Below are positions 1-10,288 of a DNA stretch of 64,000 bases, in pieces (the first letter of the stretch is position 1; each line of letters begins with the position of its first letter). Origin of the DNA: Didymella arachidicola (lineage: Eukaryota; Ascomycota; Dothideomycetes; Pleosporales; Didymellaceae); contig CM049988.1 in assembly GCA_016630955.3 (NCBI GenBank), positions 1,178,001-1,242,000 on the forward strand, given 5' to 3'. The notes beneath the pieces are model-generated. The model saw only the letters and a list, made by a program, of their open reading frames with translations, was not told where the DNA came from and ran no database searches. The position numbers and the translations under genes are program-made.

Positions 1-1467
1 GTCGAGCAGTTATGGCCCAACATCAACGTTGCAGGCTGCAAGATGGTCAAGGAGATCGTTGAGCCTATTCTGGCTTCCACGCTGCCGGGGCCGTTGAAAA
101 ACCTGCGGTTCACAAAGCTCGATCTTGGCGCCGTCCCTCTGCGACTGGGTGCGGTTGACGTGCACAAGACAACTGTGGGAGGCATCAAGCTGGATATGGA
201 TGTTATCTGGGAGAGCAAGAGCGACATTGAGCTTGACGGTAGCATGGTCCCCAAGATCGTAAGTTTGACAAAATTTTGCAGCTATTCCTTACTGACCAAA
301 CGCAGGGTATCGAGCATGTACATCTCAAGGGCAGATTGTCAATCTTGCTTGCTCCGCTGACAAACATTATCCCGTTGGTAAGCCTGATCCAGTGACTTGC
401 ACCGAACCCGAGCAAGCTGACACTTTGCCAAGATCGGGGCTGCGCAAGTTGCCTTCGTCAATCCTCCAGAGCTCACCCTCGACTTCACCGATGCCGCCAA
501 CATTGCGGACCTGGGCATCATTTCAGGAACCATCCGCAAGACTATTCTCGGTATCATCGGTGGTATGGCCGTTCTGCCAAACCGCTTCCTTGTTAAGCTC
601 GACAACTCAAATGACTACTTCAAGACATATCAGCCCCATCTCGGTGTGGTCAGGGTCACCCTAGAGCGAGCAATCGGCATTGCAGGCCCCAAGAAGAGTG
701 GTGCGAAGCGTCTTCTGGCGAAGCTCGTCAAAGACGTACCTGACTGCTACGCCAAGGTCACTGTTGGCGCGGAGGAGGAATGGCGCACCTCAACTAAGAA
801 AAACGACCACGACCCCGAGTGGAACGAGACCCACGACTTCCTCGTGGCAGACTTCGAGCAAAACATCACCATCGACGTCCAGGACGACGATTTTGGTGGC
901 GACGACGACATCGGCATTGGCTCAATCTCCATTAAGGAGATCCTGCTCGGTGGCGGCTCGAAAGAAATCGCCCTCACCCACAAGGGCGAGCACACAGACG
1001 CTCGCGTAACGGTGCACGCTCAATTCTTCAACTTCATCAGCGAGCCACAAGCGCTCTCTGCATCGCAAAGCCAAGGCGAAGGCCAACTCTGCGGTCTCGC
1101 CACCATCCTCGTCGCCAGCGCACTCGGCCTCCAAGGTCAACGCGATGAGCTACAGCCCAGTGTTAAGGTCTCCTGGGGTGCCAGGGAGTTCCGCACTGCC
1201 ATCAAGACATATACGCCTGGAACAGATATCTTCAACCCTAGCTTTGATCAGGCATTCAGGATCCCGATTACTGCGGATCTGCTTAACAGCGGCGCGCCGT
1301 TTAGGATCAGCTTGTTGAATAAGGAGGCTGAAACGGGCTCGGTGGAGATACCGTTCGCGGATGTGCAGAATGGACAGGAGCTGACAGTCGCAGACGCGTA
1401 TGATGTTGGTAGCGGGGCGACCGTTAGGGTGGCGATCAGCTTGAGGGGCTTGCAGTTGGCTCAATAG
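1..1467 (+). CDS. SMP-C2 domain protein (tricalbin/synaptotagmin-like), 5'-truncated by window edge
   Basis: The reading frame is already open at base 1 and shows the end of an SMP lipid-binding domain (WPNINVAGCKMVKEIVEPIL at the left edge). Predicted exons are 1-258, 306-377 and 433-1467; both introns have GT..AG borders and splicing preserves frame. After the SMP part comes a C2 domain (from VTLERAIGIAG) with an acidic calcium-loop pattern: DPEWNE and the Asp-rich DDDFGGDDDIG. A second, weaker C2-like segment follows (PSVKVSWGAREFRT to PFADVQNG). Family knowledge: such proteins tether the ER to the plasma membrane and move lipids between them. The N-terminal membrane anchor would lie outside the window. 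Nothing looks broken. The exact subtype (tricalbin versus another SMP-C2 protein) cannot be settled from this fragment. Confidence 0.85.
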
Positions 1468-2308
1468 ACGGTACAGACTGTGTCAATATGACAAGCGATT
1501 GAAGCATTTGGAACCATACCTGAGCGCAGGCGTCCTCTCTGATTCTGTTGTGGAAATACAGCCGATGTTGAGGCTCAACACTTGGTCGAATCCTGCACGC
1601 GTCAGTTCTGAGCGTTGAGCGGCATCGTAGCACCACCTAACATGAACGCAGTATGTTCCTACAACTCAGACTATATCATTGGCTTCCTAATGCTGTTGTG
1701 ACATTAAATGCTGGAGTGACAGGGACTTCGGCGAGCCAATAATACGCATCGTAGTCTATGGTTTAAACGAAGTGTGGGAAGATAATGTTGGGACGGACGC
1801 ATGTCAAAGGAGCCAAGTATAGTCTGTTGTATTCCATGTAAATAGGCGCAAACGACTGCATACTGCAGCTCTCGGGTGGCTCTAATACTCCCATGCAAGG
1901 GAAAAGCCCTCGAGCTTAGGACGAGACCCACATTTCATCTTTCTTTATCAACAAAGGCAAATTTATGGCAGGTAGTCGACGGGTGGCCATCTCAGAATCG
2001 AAGCTCAATGAAAATTCTTACGGGCAATTCCAACGTTGCCGGGCTGAAATATCATACCGATCCTGTACCGACGAGAACACCCACAGCTGGTTGTAGTTTT
2101 CTGCTGTGAGTGGGCGATACAGTAGGTGTTTCAATATGGTGAAGCTGGAGGATTGCAGGAGTTTCAATGCGTATGATTTGTTTTAGCCGTGTCCTCCATT
2201 CCAAGGTAGCCCATACTTATAATGCGGCCAACAAGATCTCGTCAGAGTTACTGTCGAAACGCTGTGATGATCTAGCAGAGGGAGGTTGGTTCTGCTGTGA
2301 AGCAGGAC
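1468..2308. other. Intergenic, nothing recognised
   Basis: This stretch separates the ends of two convergent genes. It holds only short open frames without recognisable motifs and no clear repeat or RNA gene. Confidence 0.6.
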
Positions 2309-3950
2309 TTACACACGATCGGTCGACATTCGTTTCTCGGTGCCCTCTTCCACATACGCGTCCACGTGTTGCTTTCTGAAATCTCTAGCACCAACGCCCT
2401 TTGCGAATAAAATGTCAATCTCCTCAAAACTGCGGTCTTTGGTCTCTGGCAGACGAAAGAAGGTCCAGATAAAGAAGACGAAGGCACAACCGCCCCAGAA
2501 GAATCCCGTCTTGCCCTTCCAGTTACCTGCGGTCGGATTCAACATGTAAGGGTTGACTACGTTGCAGATAATGTTTGCAATGTAATAAGCAATACGGCTC
2601 AGACAAACACTCTTGCTGCGTAGTCGAGTTGACGAGACTTCGGTGATGATGGCATAGCACATCGGCCCTACAGTGAGATAGTAGACTGCGAGCCATCCAA
2701 TCATCAAGCCAGCCTGCGCATAGTTTCCTTGTACAGATTCCGCGTCGCCAGCGCTTATAGCACCAACACTGACAAGAATGGCGGTGAGCCCACCCAAGCC
2801 CCAGAGGTAGATGGTTCGACGTCCGCAATAGGACATGAGAATCCACGATGCGATCGTACCGATTGATGCGATACCTAGGCCACCAATGGACATCTTGAAA
2901 GAGATACTGTTCGGAACACCAGCCTGTACAAAGAAGTACGTCGGTGTGCCGCCCATGGCTGACCCGCAGAACGGCTGCGCAGCAAAAGCCATGCACGCAA
3001 TCTCCGTACGGCGAAGGTCGATGCCCTTGAAGCATTGCAAGTATGACGTATCCTCGCTAAGAGACAGTTCTAGCTCATTCGTGTGGACCATCAGGGCGAC
3101 CTTCTGCTTGATGGAGTCCCGCTGGGACGGCGATGAGAGTCGTTGAAGCATCTTCTCCGCCCTGTCAAGGTCGCCCTTACGAACATAATGCCACGGCGAC
3201 TCAGGAGCGAAAAACAGTATCAAAAACAGCGGGATGGGCCATGTCCATTGTAATGCGAACGGGATGCGGTATGACCATTGCGTGGAGCCACCGGAGAATG
3301 CTGATTGCACGCCCGCAGAAATGAGTTGGCCGAAAGCCCAACAGAGGTTTACGTATACGGCGAGATAGCCGCGCAGTGCCATGGGACAGATTTCGCTTGC
3401 GTAAGCTGGTGCCATAGTCGCAAAAACGCCCTGTCAAGATCAGCGATGACCCGAAAGATATGTTAATATATCTTACCCATGGTATGCCACACAAGAATTG
3501 ACCAACAAGTAGTACCGGCAAGTTGGGTGCAGAAAAAGAGATGGCGATGAAGGCACAGATGGAGGCCAAAGATGTGAGAAGTACCGGTCGGTACCCAAAC
3601 TTGTGGCAGAAGTACCCGTTAGCAAAAGCACCGATGATAGTGCCGCATCCCACAGCGTTGCTGAGCCCAGCTTGCCAGGATGCTGTGATTTGGCAGTCTC
3701 CGTCCGGACTGCAACTTCCATATTTCCGAGCGAAAGCTGGCTGAGCGAAGAAGGAGTAGATGAGAACAATATCGTAGCCCTCCATGATTATACATGTCGA
3801 TAACAAGACGGACCAAAGAACCGCCTTTGGGTGAATCGCAAACGCTTGCCGAGGGGTAAGGTCATGCTCGTCGGCGGCAGCCTGCCTGGCGTGTGGTATC
3901 TCCTCCTGGTGTTCTGCTGTCGTGATCTCGGTCTTGTTGCCGGTCGACAT
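2309..3950 (-). CDS. MFS sugar permease, alpha-glucoside/maltose type
   Basis: Two exons, 3477-3950 and 2309-3430, separated by a 46 bp GT..AG intron; the product is 531 aa. Splicing restores the junction GIPWGVFATMAPAYASE, as expected in sugar porters. The N-terminus is hydrophilic; transmembrane helix 1 carries the fungal alpha-glucoside permease pattern MEGYDIVLIYSFFAQPAF. Further sugar-porter marks are PESPWHYV after helix 6 and PETKDRSFEEIDILF near the C-terminus. The length is normal for twelve-helix sugar porters. Role from family: proton-coupled plasma-membrane import of alpha-linked oligosaccharides. It lies on the same strand as the regulator and the GH31 enzyme that follow, which suggests import of the GH31 substrate. 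The substrate itself is inference. Confidence 0.9.
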
Positions 3951-4456
3951 CGTGATTATTCTTGAAGCCTAGAAGGTGGATGTAAACAACTTTGTCGACA
4001 TATGCTGAGCTGATTCGAAGATGCAATGAAGGGGTTTGTGTAAGATATAGGAACGAGTATTAGCATGGAATGATATCTTAGCCATATGAGCTGGGGCCAT
4101 GCCTAAGGTCTCCACCGGAGTGAGGCTGACACAATCTGGGGTAATTAGCCGAAGCCGCCGCGCCCCAGTGCGGGGGAGGTAGGTTATTGGCAGGTTTCGG
4201 CGACTGCAAGTACATTTGAAGTAATTGAAGGTCCAGTGGGGAGCGTATCCAATGCTGCATACAGATGTTGGGCTTCGATTGGCCATATGGATGGACCGAT
4301 TGTGTCTAGAGATATTGGTCTTGAAGCCATCAGGTCCAACCCGCCTCATCAGAGTCATGATCTAATACGGATGATCTAGACCGCCTAGTAAGATTTCTTC
4401 GACTTGAATTGATATCCTTTCAGTACGCTAGCGGTAGTTAGAGCTGCCCGTGATGG
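3951..4456. other. Intergenic between permease 5' end and MITE
   Basis: This is the presumed promoter of the permease plus DNA running up to the MITE at 4465. I see no gene; the open frames here lack motifs. Confidence 0.5.
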
Positions 4457-4464
4457 GGAGAGTC

Positions 4465-4714
4465 ACGCGGGTGACCAAAAAACCCGCACTCACAAGCAGC
4501 CAAACACGACTGGACACCAAGATCAACCCTCTCCTTATTATGCTCTATAAGCACAACCACGTATCTATAAGGCTAGCAAAAATACAGAATTATAGAGTAG
4601 AAGATTTTCTATAGTTCTACCTTCTTAGAATTTAAATATTATTTACTGTTGTGTAGCTATAAGTGTAGTAAAATGGTCACTTTTTGTGAGTGCGGCTTAT
4701 TTTGTCACTCGCGT
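4465..4714. mobile_element. MITE-like element with TIRs and 8 bp TSD
   Basis: A 250 bp AT-rich, non-coding stretch is bounded by imperfect inverted repeats of about 30 bp. The left end reads ACGCGGGTGACC and the right end, reverse-complemented, ACGCGAGTGACA; both continue into CCGCACTCACAA. The octamer GGAGAGTC occurs directly outside both ends (4457-4464 and 4715-4722), fitting a target-site duplication. An 8 bp duplication points to hAT- or Mutator-type mobilisation, but no transposase family can be assigned. The right end is 24 bp from the stop codon of the neighbouring regulator, so it probably lies in or next to its 3' UTR. Confidence 0.75.
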
Positions 4715-4738
4715 GGAGAGTCATGAGAGCTGGTGCAT

Positions 4739-7639
4739 TCAGCGCGAGCACAAGCTCCATGGAAAGATCGCACCGTCATATCCTGCATCCATTGTTGGAG
4801 AAAATGACATAGCCTCGAGTATGCCACCCAAAGACTCTGCATAGCATTCCTCAAGACCCCATGTGAGATGAGAAGAAGTAACGCCCATGTTGGTGACTGT
4901 GCGTACTCCAGCCAGAAGAATGCTACATCCCTCTCTGAGGATCCTAGGTGCTGCGTGAGGATCGAGAATGTTTCCGACTTTGGAGATATTGGGACACATC
5001 TTGTGGCCCGCGCGCACGAAAAGTTGCACCAGCTCGTCGTCCATAGGCCGATCGAGATGGCAAAAGCTTGGATCTGGCGTAGTCTCGCCGTCGTTGGCAG
5101 TGGCCTCAACCACCTCAGGCAATTGCATGCTTACGCAAAATGCCCAGAGTACAAGAGTTGCGATATAGATAGCGTATGGTTCTTGTGTGCTCCCACAGCT
5201 ATACCGCCGCACATGCCAGTAGAGCGCTGCGCAATGTATGACTGCAAGTCGGCACTTGTAGCGGTCTCTGCTCACCCACTGCAGTAATTCATTGCGCGCA
5301 GTCATCAGATAGGACCGATCGTCTTCTCGAGTTCTGATTTGTGAATTTCTTGTCAACAGAGCTGACAAGGTCCGAATACAATCTGTAGGAGCAAGTATAA
5401 TGATCCGCGCAAGATGTAGATGCATGATGGTGTGATGTTCGAACCCCGATGAATTTGCGACTTTACTGGCGGCATGCCAATGCAATATGTCCAAAGAGTC
5501 ACAAGCGCTGTTGCGCCACTTCGACGCTATTTCAGTTGATGGGAACCAGTCTGAGCGCTGGGGATTCTGCTGAAGGTTGATTCGAGGTTCCGGAGCTGCT
5601 GACGGAACCCACCATCTTAGCCGACCCGCTGTAAGCATCTCTGTAGTATGACGGCAGATGGCATGGATGAGTATAGCCACACTGAACTCGCAGAGATTTT
5701 GGGGTAACTGTTTCTGGATATACAGAGTCTCAAGAGCCTCAGTCAGCGTCAGCGAAGGAAATTGGCCCTGTGCTTGACTGTCGTGCGATGAGCTCTGCCA
5801 AACATCTTCGTGTGACGGAAGCCTGGAATCTATATTTTCGAGACCCAGTAAGGGTCGGACGCCAATCTCAAACTTCATGGTTGAGTCGATACACTGCTCG
5901 AATTAGCAAGACTTATTCACTGGGACTAAGCGCTACGTACCCATAGCATCATTCCAGTGCGGATCTTTTCTTCGCTGATCAGCCAGTCATCCAAGTCTGA
6001 GGGCATGTAAAAGGACGGGTCTCTACTTCTACGGACACCCCTCTCAAGGATATTCATCGAAAGGCACATCTCCGTAAGGTAATGCCGCATCCTCAAAGCT
6101 TTTTCGATGGAATTCTGCTTTCCCAACTGCAAAAGGTACACCGTGTGTAGAATGCCAGATTGTAATATATGGAGACTGGTGAATGCATTTGTCTGCGCAA
6201 GCCGACCTGGCACATAAGCGTCGTTATTGTGAATTTCGTCGTGGCTCTCGATGGAATTGACCCGCAGTCGACGGTCGATTGCGGCATCCAATATTCGCGC
6301 AAGTATATCATCCGAATGTTGTGATGTGGAAACGTATCTGGATCCTATTACAGCGATAGCAAGGAGCAGCAACCATTTTGTAGATGATATCTCCAAGACA
6401 ATCGCTCGACGCAGGAATGGGAAAACGGGATTGAAACTGTCAAAATAGCCCTGCACGTAAAGTTCCACCTGGGAATGAGATGGGAACGGTGTTGGACCGG
6501 TATCTAATCCGACGACATGAGACTCTCGTGTGCATTCGTCGACAAGCTTGTGGTAAACCTGAAGAGAACACAACTCAGATGACTGGGACGAGAGAGCTTC
6601 CTCTGTCGGTGATCTGATCTTGCTGAGAGTCTGGCCACAAACCACAGAGCCACGTGTATGAGATCGGCCGCCGAATGGGGCTCGTGGACCGTCACCGTCC
6701 ACGTAGTACTCCCCACCAACGGAGCCGGATGTCTGCGTAGTCTGAGCGCTCTCGCCACTTAGACTTGTCCCCAGTAATGGAGCTAACCCTTGGCTTCGTT
6801 GACATGCCTCGTTTTCTGAGTGATGTGCATTAGTGACATTAGTCTGCGGAATTTGCTGTTCTAGCTGATGTAATTGAGAGCCTGCGATGCCATCGTCCGG
6901 CATCATGTTCCAGTCGAGGTCGTATTGACATCCAGGCGAAATCCAATTGATTCCCAGCGGACCGAGATTGGGAAGGTCAACATCGCAAAGCGTGACCACG
7001 TCACCTAATGTTGCGTTCCAGATACTGTGATCTGCTGTGGGGTCACAAGAGGCCGCGTTATGTAGAAGCGTCTCGGTATTGCTGTCAATCTGAAGCTCTG
7101 GCTGACTTTTGATCGAGTTGCTGTCCTGGTTCGTGATCGTTGTTACCAGTAAGGTGCCTGGGTCCGCGACCCTGGACTCGGTCGGTTGCATGTCTGCCCG
7201 CTCGAAAGTATGACTTTGCCTGGCTACTCTACCCGTTGCTGGGAAGCAGCAGGGCAAATTACGCTTCGAGCATCTCTTGCATGGCAGTGTACGAGAACAA
7301 CGCACTCTGTCCAGCGCACATTGCTTACATGCTCTAGTGGAGGTATGCGTTCTCGGGACTTCGTTTGGATTCTCATGAGACGCCTTATGTCGGGTTAAGA
7401 CGTCACTTGCCTTGATTAGATGACTTTCCTCAAAGTCTTTTAACAACTTACATTCGGGAGAATCGTTTCTCACAGAAGGGACATTTGTATGGTTTTTCGT
7501 GTGTATGTGCGCGAAAGTGACGGGTGAGATGCTCTTGCCTGCCGAAGGTTTGTTGACAAACAGAGCAAGACAGCTGCATCTTGGTCACGAGTGCAATAGA
7601 CGGAATACTCTCAACCTCTTGCAAAGGCGATTGGACCAT
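4739..7639 (-). CDS. C2H2 + Zn2Cys6 transcription factor with fungal-specific regulatory domain
   Basis: Three exons (7452-7639, 5941-7405, 4739-5893) give 935 aa; both introns are 46-47 bp with GT..AG borders. Residues about 22-70 form two C2H2 fingers (CSVC..HFRAH and CPFCEKRF..HKASH); intron 1 splits the second finger, and splicing is needed to complete it. A Zn2Cys6 binuclear cluster follows at once (CKQCALDRVRCSRTLPCKRC). The middle region is Ser/Gln-rich. The fungal regulatory domain starts near VQGYFDSFNPVFPFLRR, and splicing at intron 2 gives GMMLWCIDSTMKFEIG in this domain. Role from family: nuclear, DNA-binding pathway regulator. It sits between a sugar permease and a GH31 enzyme on the same strand, so local regulation of these is a reasonable inference. 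Confidence 0.88.
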
Positions 7640-7843
7640 GGTGGATTGGGGAGGTTACCTAGGTAAATGGGGTGTTTCACTGAGGCAAAAAGCACGGGTG
7701 GAGGTAGGTGCCCCGGATCTTCGGCTGGCGCCCAAACTAGGCCCTAGGCAGAAACGAGCGAGGAAGGGACATGCGGGGCAAATCACAAGACGTTGGTCTG
7801 GAGCGTCGGCTTTTGTACCGAGGTCTATTGCGATCGAACGCGC

Positions 7844-9935
7844 CTACAGTCTAACAAATACAGGCATTTCCTGCAAAGGAGACGCGATCGTGATATGGGT
7901 ACCTGCCTCGTAAGTTTCTTCGCTCCATAGCCTCTGCCACTTCTTGCCATCAGCCAGCTTTGGCAGATAGACCGCCGTCTGGATTTGGCCCTCCGAAAGA
8001 ACCGGACAGCAGAGATACTTATCGCCATACATGTACTGTTCTTCGACCTCCCAACATGTGACATCGTCCGGGAACTCGTAGAAGAGCGTTCTCATGACTG
8101 GAGTGCCTTTTTCATGGGCTTCCTCCATGAGCTTTCGCGTGTAAGGTCGAAGCTCTTCACGTAACTGCATGTACTTCTTGCAGATTTCAAACACTTCCGA
8201 CCCGTACGACCACACCTCGTTATCTGCACCGCTGCGACACGATGCTCCTCCAGTAGTACCGACCTTGGCTTGCCTGGGCTCGCGATCGCCATGAAGTCTC
8301 ATGACTGGGCAGAATGCTCCCCACTGGAACCAACGTACGAACAACTCCCGAAATTTAGGATCATTGGGGTCACCTCCATGGAAGCCACCGATGTCTGTTG
8401 TTCGAAGTTAGCTTTCGCTGAATCAAGCTATATCAAGAACTTGTTCACCTGTTGTCCACCAGGGAATGCCGGCTATGCCCATAGATAACCCCGCCGCCAG
8501 TTGTTCACGGAAGCTGTTCCACGAAGACGCGATGTCACCGCTCCATACAAGGGCACCATACTTTTGACTGCCTGCCCAAGCACACCGAACAAGGTTGACG
8601 ACGCCAGTCTGACCTTCCTCTTCCATGCCTTCGTAGAAGGCGCGCGAGTATTCCCGTGGATAAATGTTTCCGATGGCCACGTTAGACCCGAGATGATATC
8701 TGTAGTTATCGAAGTCGTACACCGTGTACTCGGGTTCAGCTTCGTCCAACCAAAACACTTTAATGCCCTTCGAGTAGTAATTTTGCCTCGCCTTGCCCCA
8801 CACGTACTTCCGCGATGCTGGGTTGGTTGCATCGAAATGTACAGTGACGCCCTGGAATGTCATAGCGATGCGCTCGCCTCGCTCTGTCCGAATGAGCAAG
8901 CCTTTCTCGAGCATCTCGTTATAGTTTTCAGACTTGCGATCGACTGTTGGCCAGATAGAGACCATAAGTTCGATTCCCATGCCTTGCAACTCCTTGACCA
9001 TGGCGTCTGGATCTGGCCAATACGTCTCATCAAAGCGCCAATCACCCTGTTTCGGCCAGTGCTGATTCGAGTCAGTATGCATTGTGAAGGGGGTGCGATC
9101 CTGCTGCACTCACGAAGAAGTCGATGACGATTAAATCAATCGGCAATTGGAGTCGTTTGTACTCTCGTGCAATTTTGAGAAGCTCGTCCTGGGTCTGGTA
9201 ACGCAATTTGCATTGCCAGAAGCCAAGACCGTATTCTGGCATCATGGGCACCTTGCCAGTAGCCTCGGCGTAGGCCTCAACAATCTGCGCTGGTGTCTCC
9301 CCTGCAACAACCCAGTAGTCTAACACCTTTGTTGACCGAGCCTCGAAGCTCATGATATTTTTGCCAAAGATTGCACTGCCAATGGAAGGATTGTTCCACA
9401 GAAGGCCATAGCCTCGGGAAGACAGCGCGAATGGTACGCTGGCCTGAGAGTTGCGGTGGGCAAGTTCGACCTGAGTTCCTTTGATGTCCAGGTACGGCTG
9501 TTGATACTGTCCCATGCCATAGATCTTCTCCTTTGGATCAAGGCTCTCAAATCTGGCCGTGAGATGGTAGTCGCCCCCAACGATCGGTTTGAACTCGCGC
9601 GCTTCAATCTCAAGAGCACTACACTTTGGATCTGTAAGGTCTCGTCGGTGCCGAGTAAACTCCTCGAGTAAGCATTTCCCACTTCCGTCGCGAATGGTCA
9701 CTTTGCCCCGCTGCGTGATGGTAGCGCTGATTCGGCCATTTGTCAAGGTGGCGGATGCATCTGTGATTTCGATGTCGGACTTGGTGGGAGGGGCTTTGAG
9801 CAGCGCCCAGTCGTCAGTAGACATGACACTGGCTTTGGTGGCACGAACACGAAGGGAGTTCTGGCCCCACGGTTCGATCCATAGTTGTTCTGCGTCGTAC
9901 GCGAAGATGAGACGTTCGTTCTCGCGAGAAAACAT
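7844..9935 (-). CDS. Glycoside hydrolase family 31, alpha-xylosidase-like, intracellular
   Basis: Three exons (9114-9935, 8449-9061, 7844-8394) encode 661 aa. The introns are 52 and 53 bp; the joins restore IDFFHWPKQGDW and GIPWWTTDIGGFHGG, both core GH31 segments. The likely nucleophile is the Asp of FWLDEAEPE (about residue 380) and the likely acid/base the Asp of VWSGDIASSW (about 450). Other GH31 marks are YGMGQYQQPYLD and PVMRLHGDREP. The N-terminus (MFSRENERLIFAYD) has no signal peptide, implying a cytoplasmic enzyme. Within GH31 the pattern resembles alpha-xylosidase-type members more than acid alpha-glucosidases, but substrate is inferred. A cytosolic alpha-xylosidase next to an alpha-glucoside permease fits import and cleavage of isoprimeverose. 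Its upstream region is occupied by transposon sequence from 10238 onward. Confidence 0.88.
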
Positions 9936-10237
9936 TGTTCGGCTCAGAAAAAGTGTAGTCGCGATTCGACTGGATAAACGATGCTGTCAACACGCGAATT
10001 GAGCAGGGCGGCTATGCATCAGGTAGTTACATGCGCGCAGCTTTGTAGGCAAGCCAAGATGCTGCGGCCATAAGGACACCGGGACATCATTGATGTGGAT
10101 CAGCGGGGCCCAGCACGCTTGTGTGACAGTGTTCCAGAGAATCGCACACTCCTCGGTGTTATGCGGAGTGGGAGTGTTCCTCTCCACAGGCCCCCACCGG
10201 AGAGTGAGGGGATGAAAAGTGGGTCTCGCGACAGCTA

Positions 10238-10266
10238 CCGTGTCTGTGCGCGCAATGCGCCGAATC
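10238..10266. repeat. Relic terminal repeat of a pogo-like element
   Basis: Beginning CCGTGTCTGTGCGCGCAATG just after a TA dinucleotide (10236-10237), this sequence is the reverse complement of the one ending at 27227, which is also bordered by TA. The pattern resembles the terminal repeats of the intact element at 25058. I read it as the surviving end of a related element, cut off on its inner side by the LINE that starts at 10289. Confidence 0.6.
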
Positions 10267-10288
10267 ACCGAGACACCTCTATTATCGC

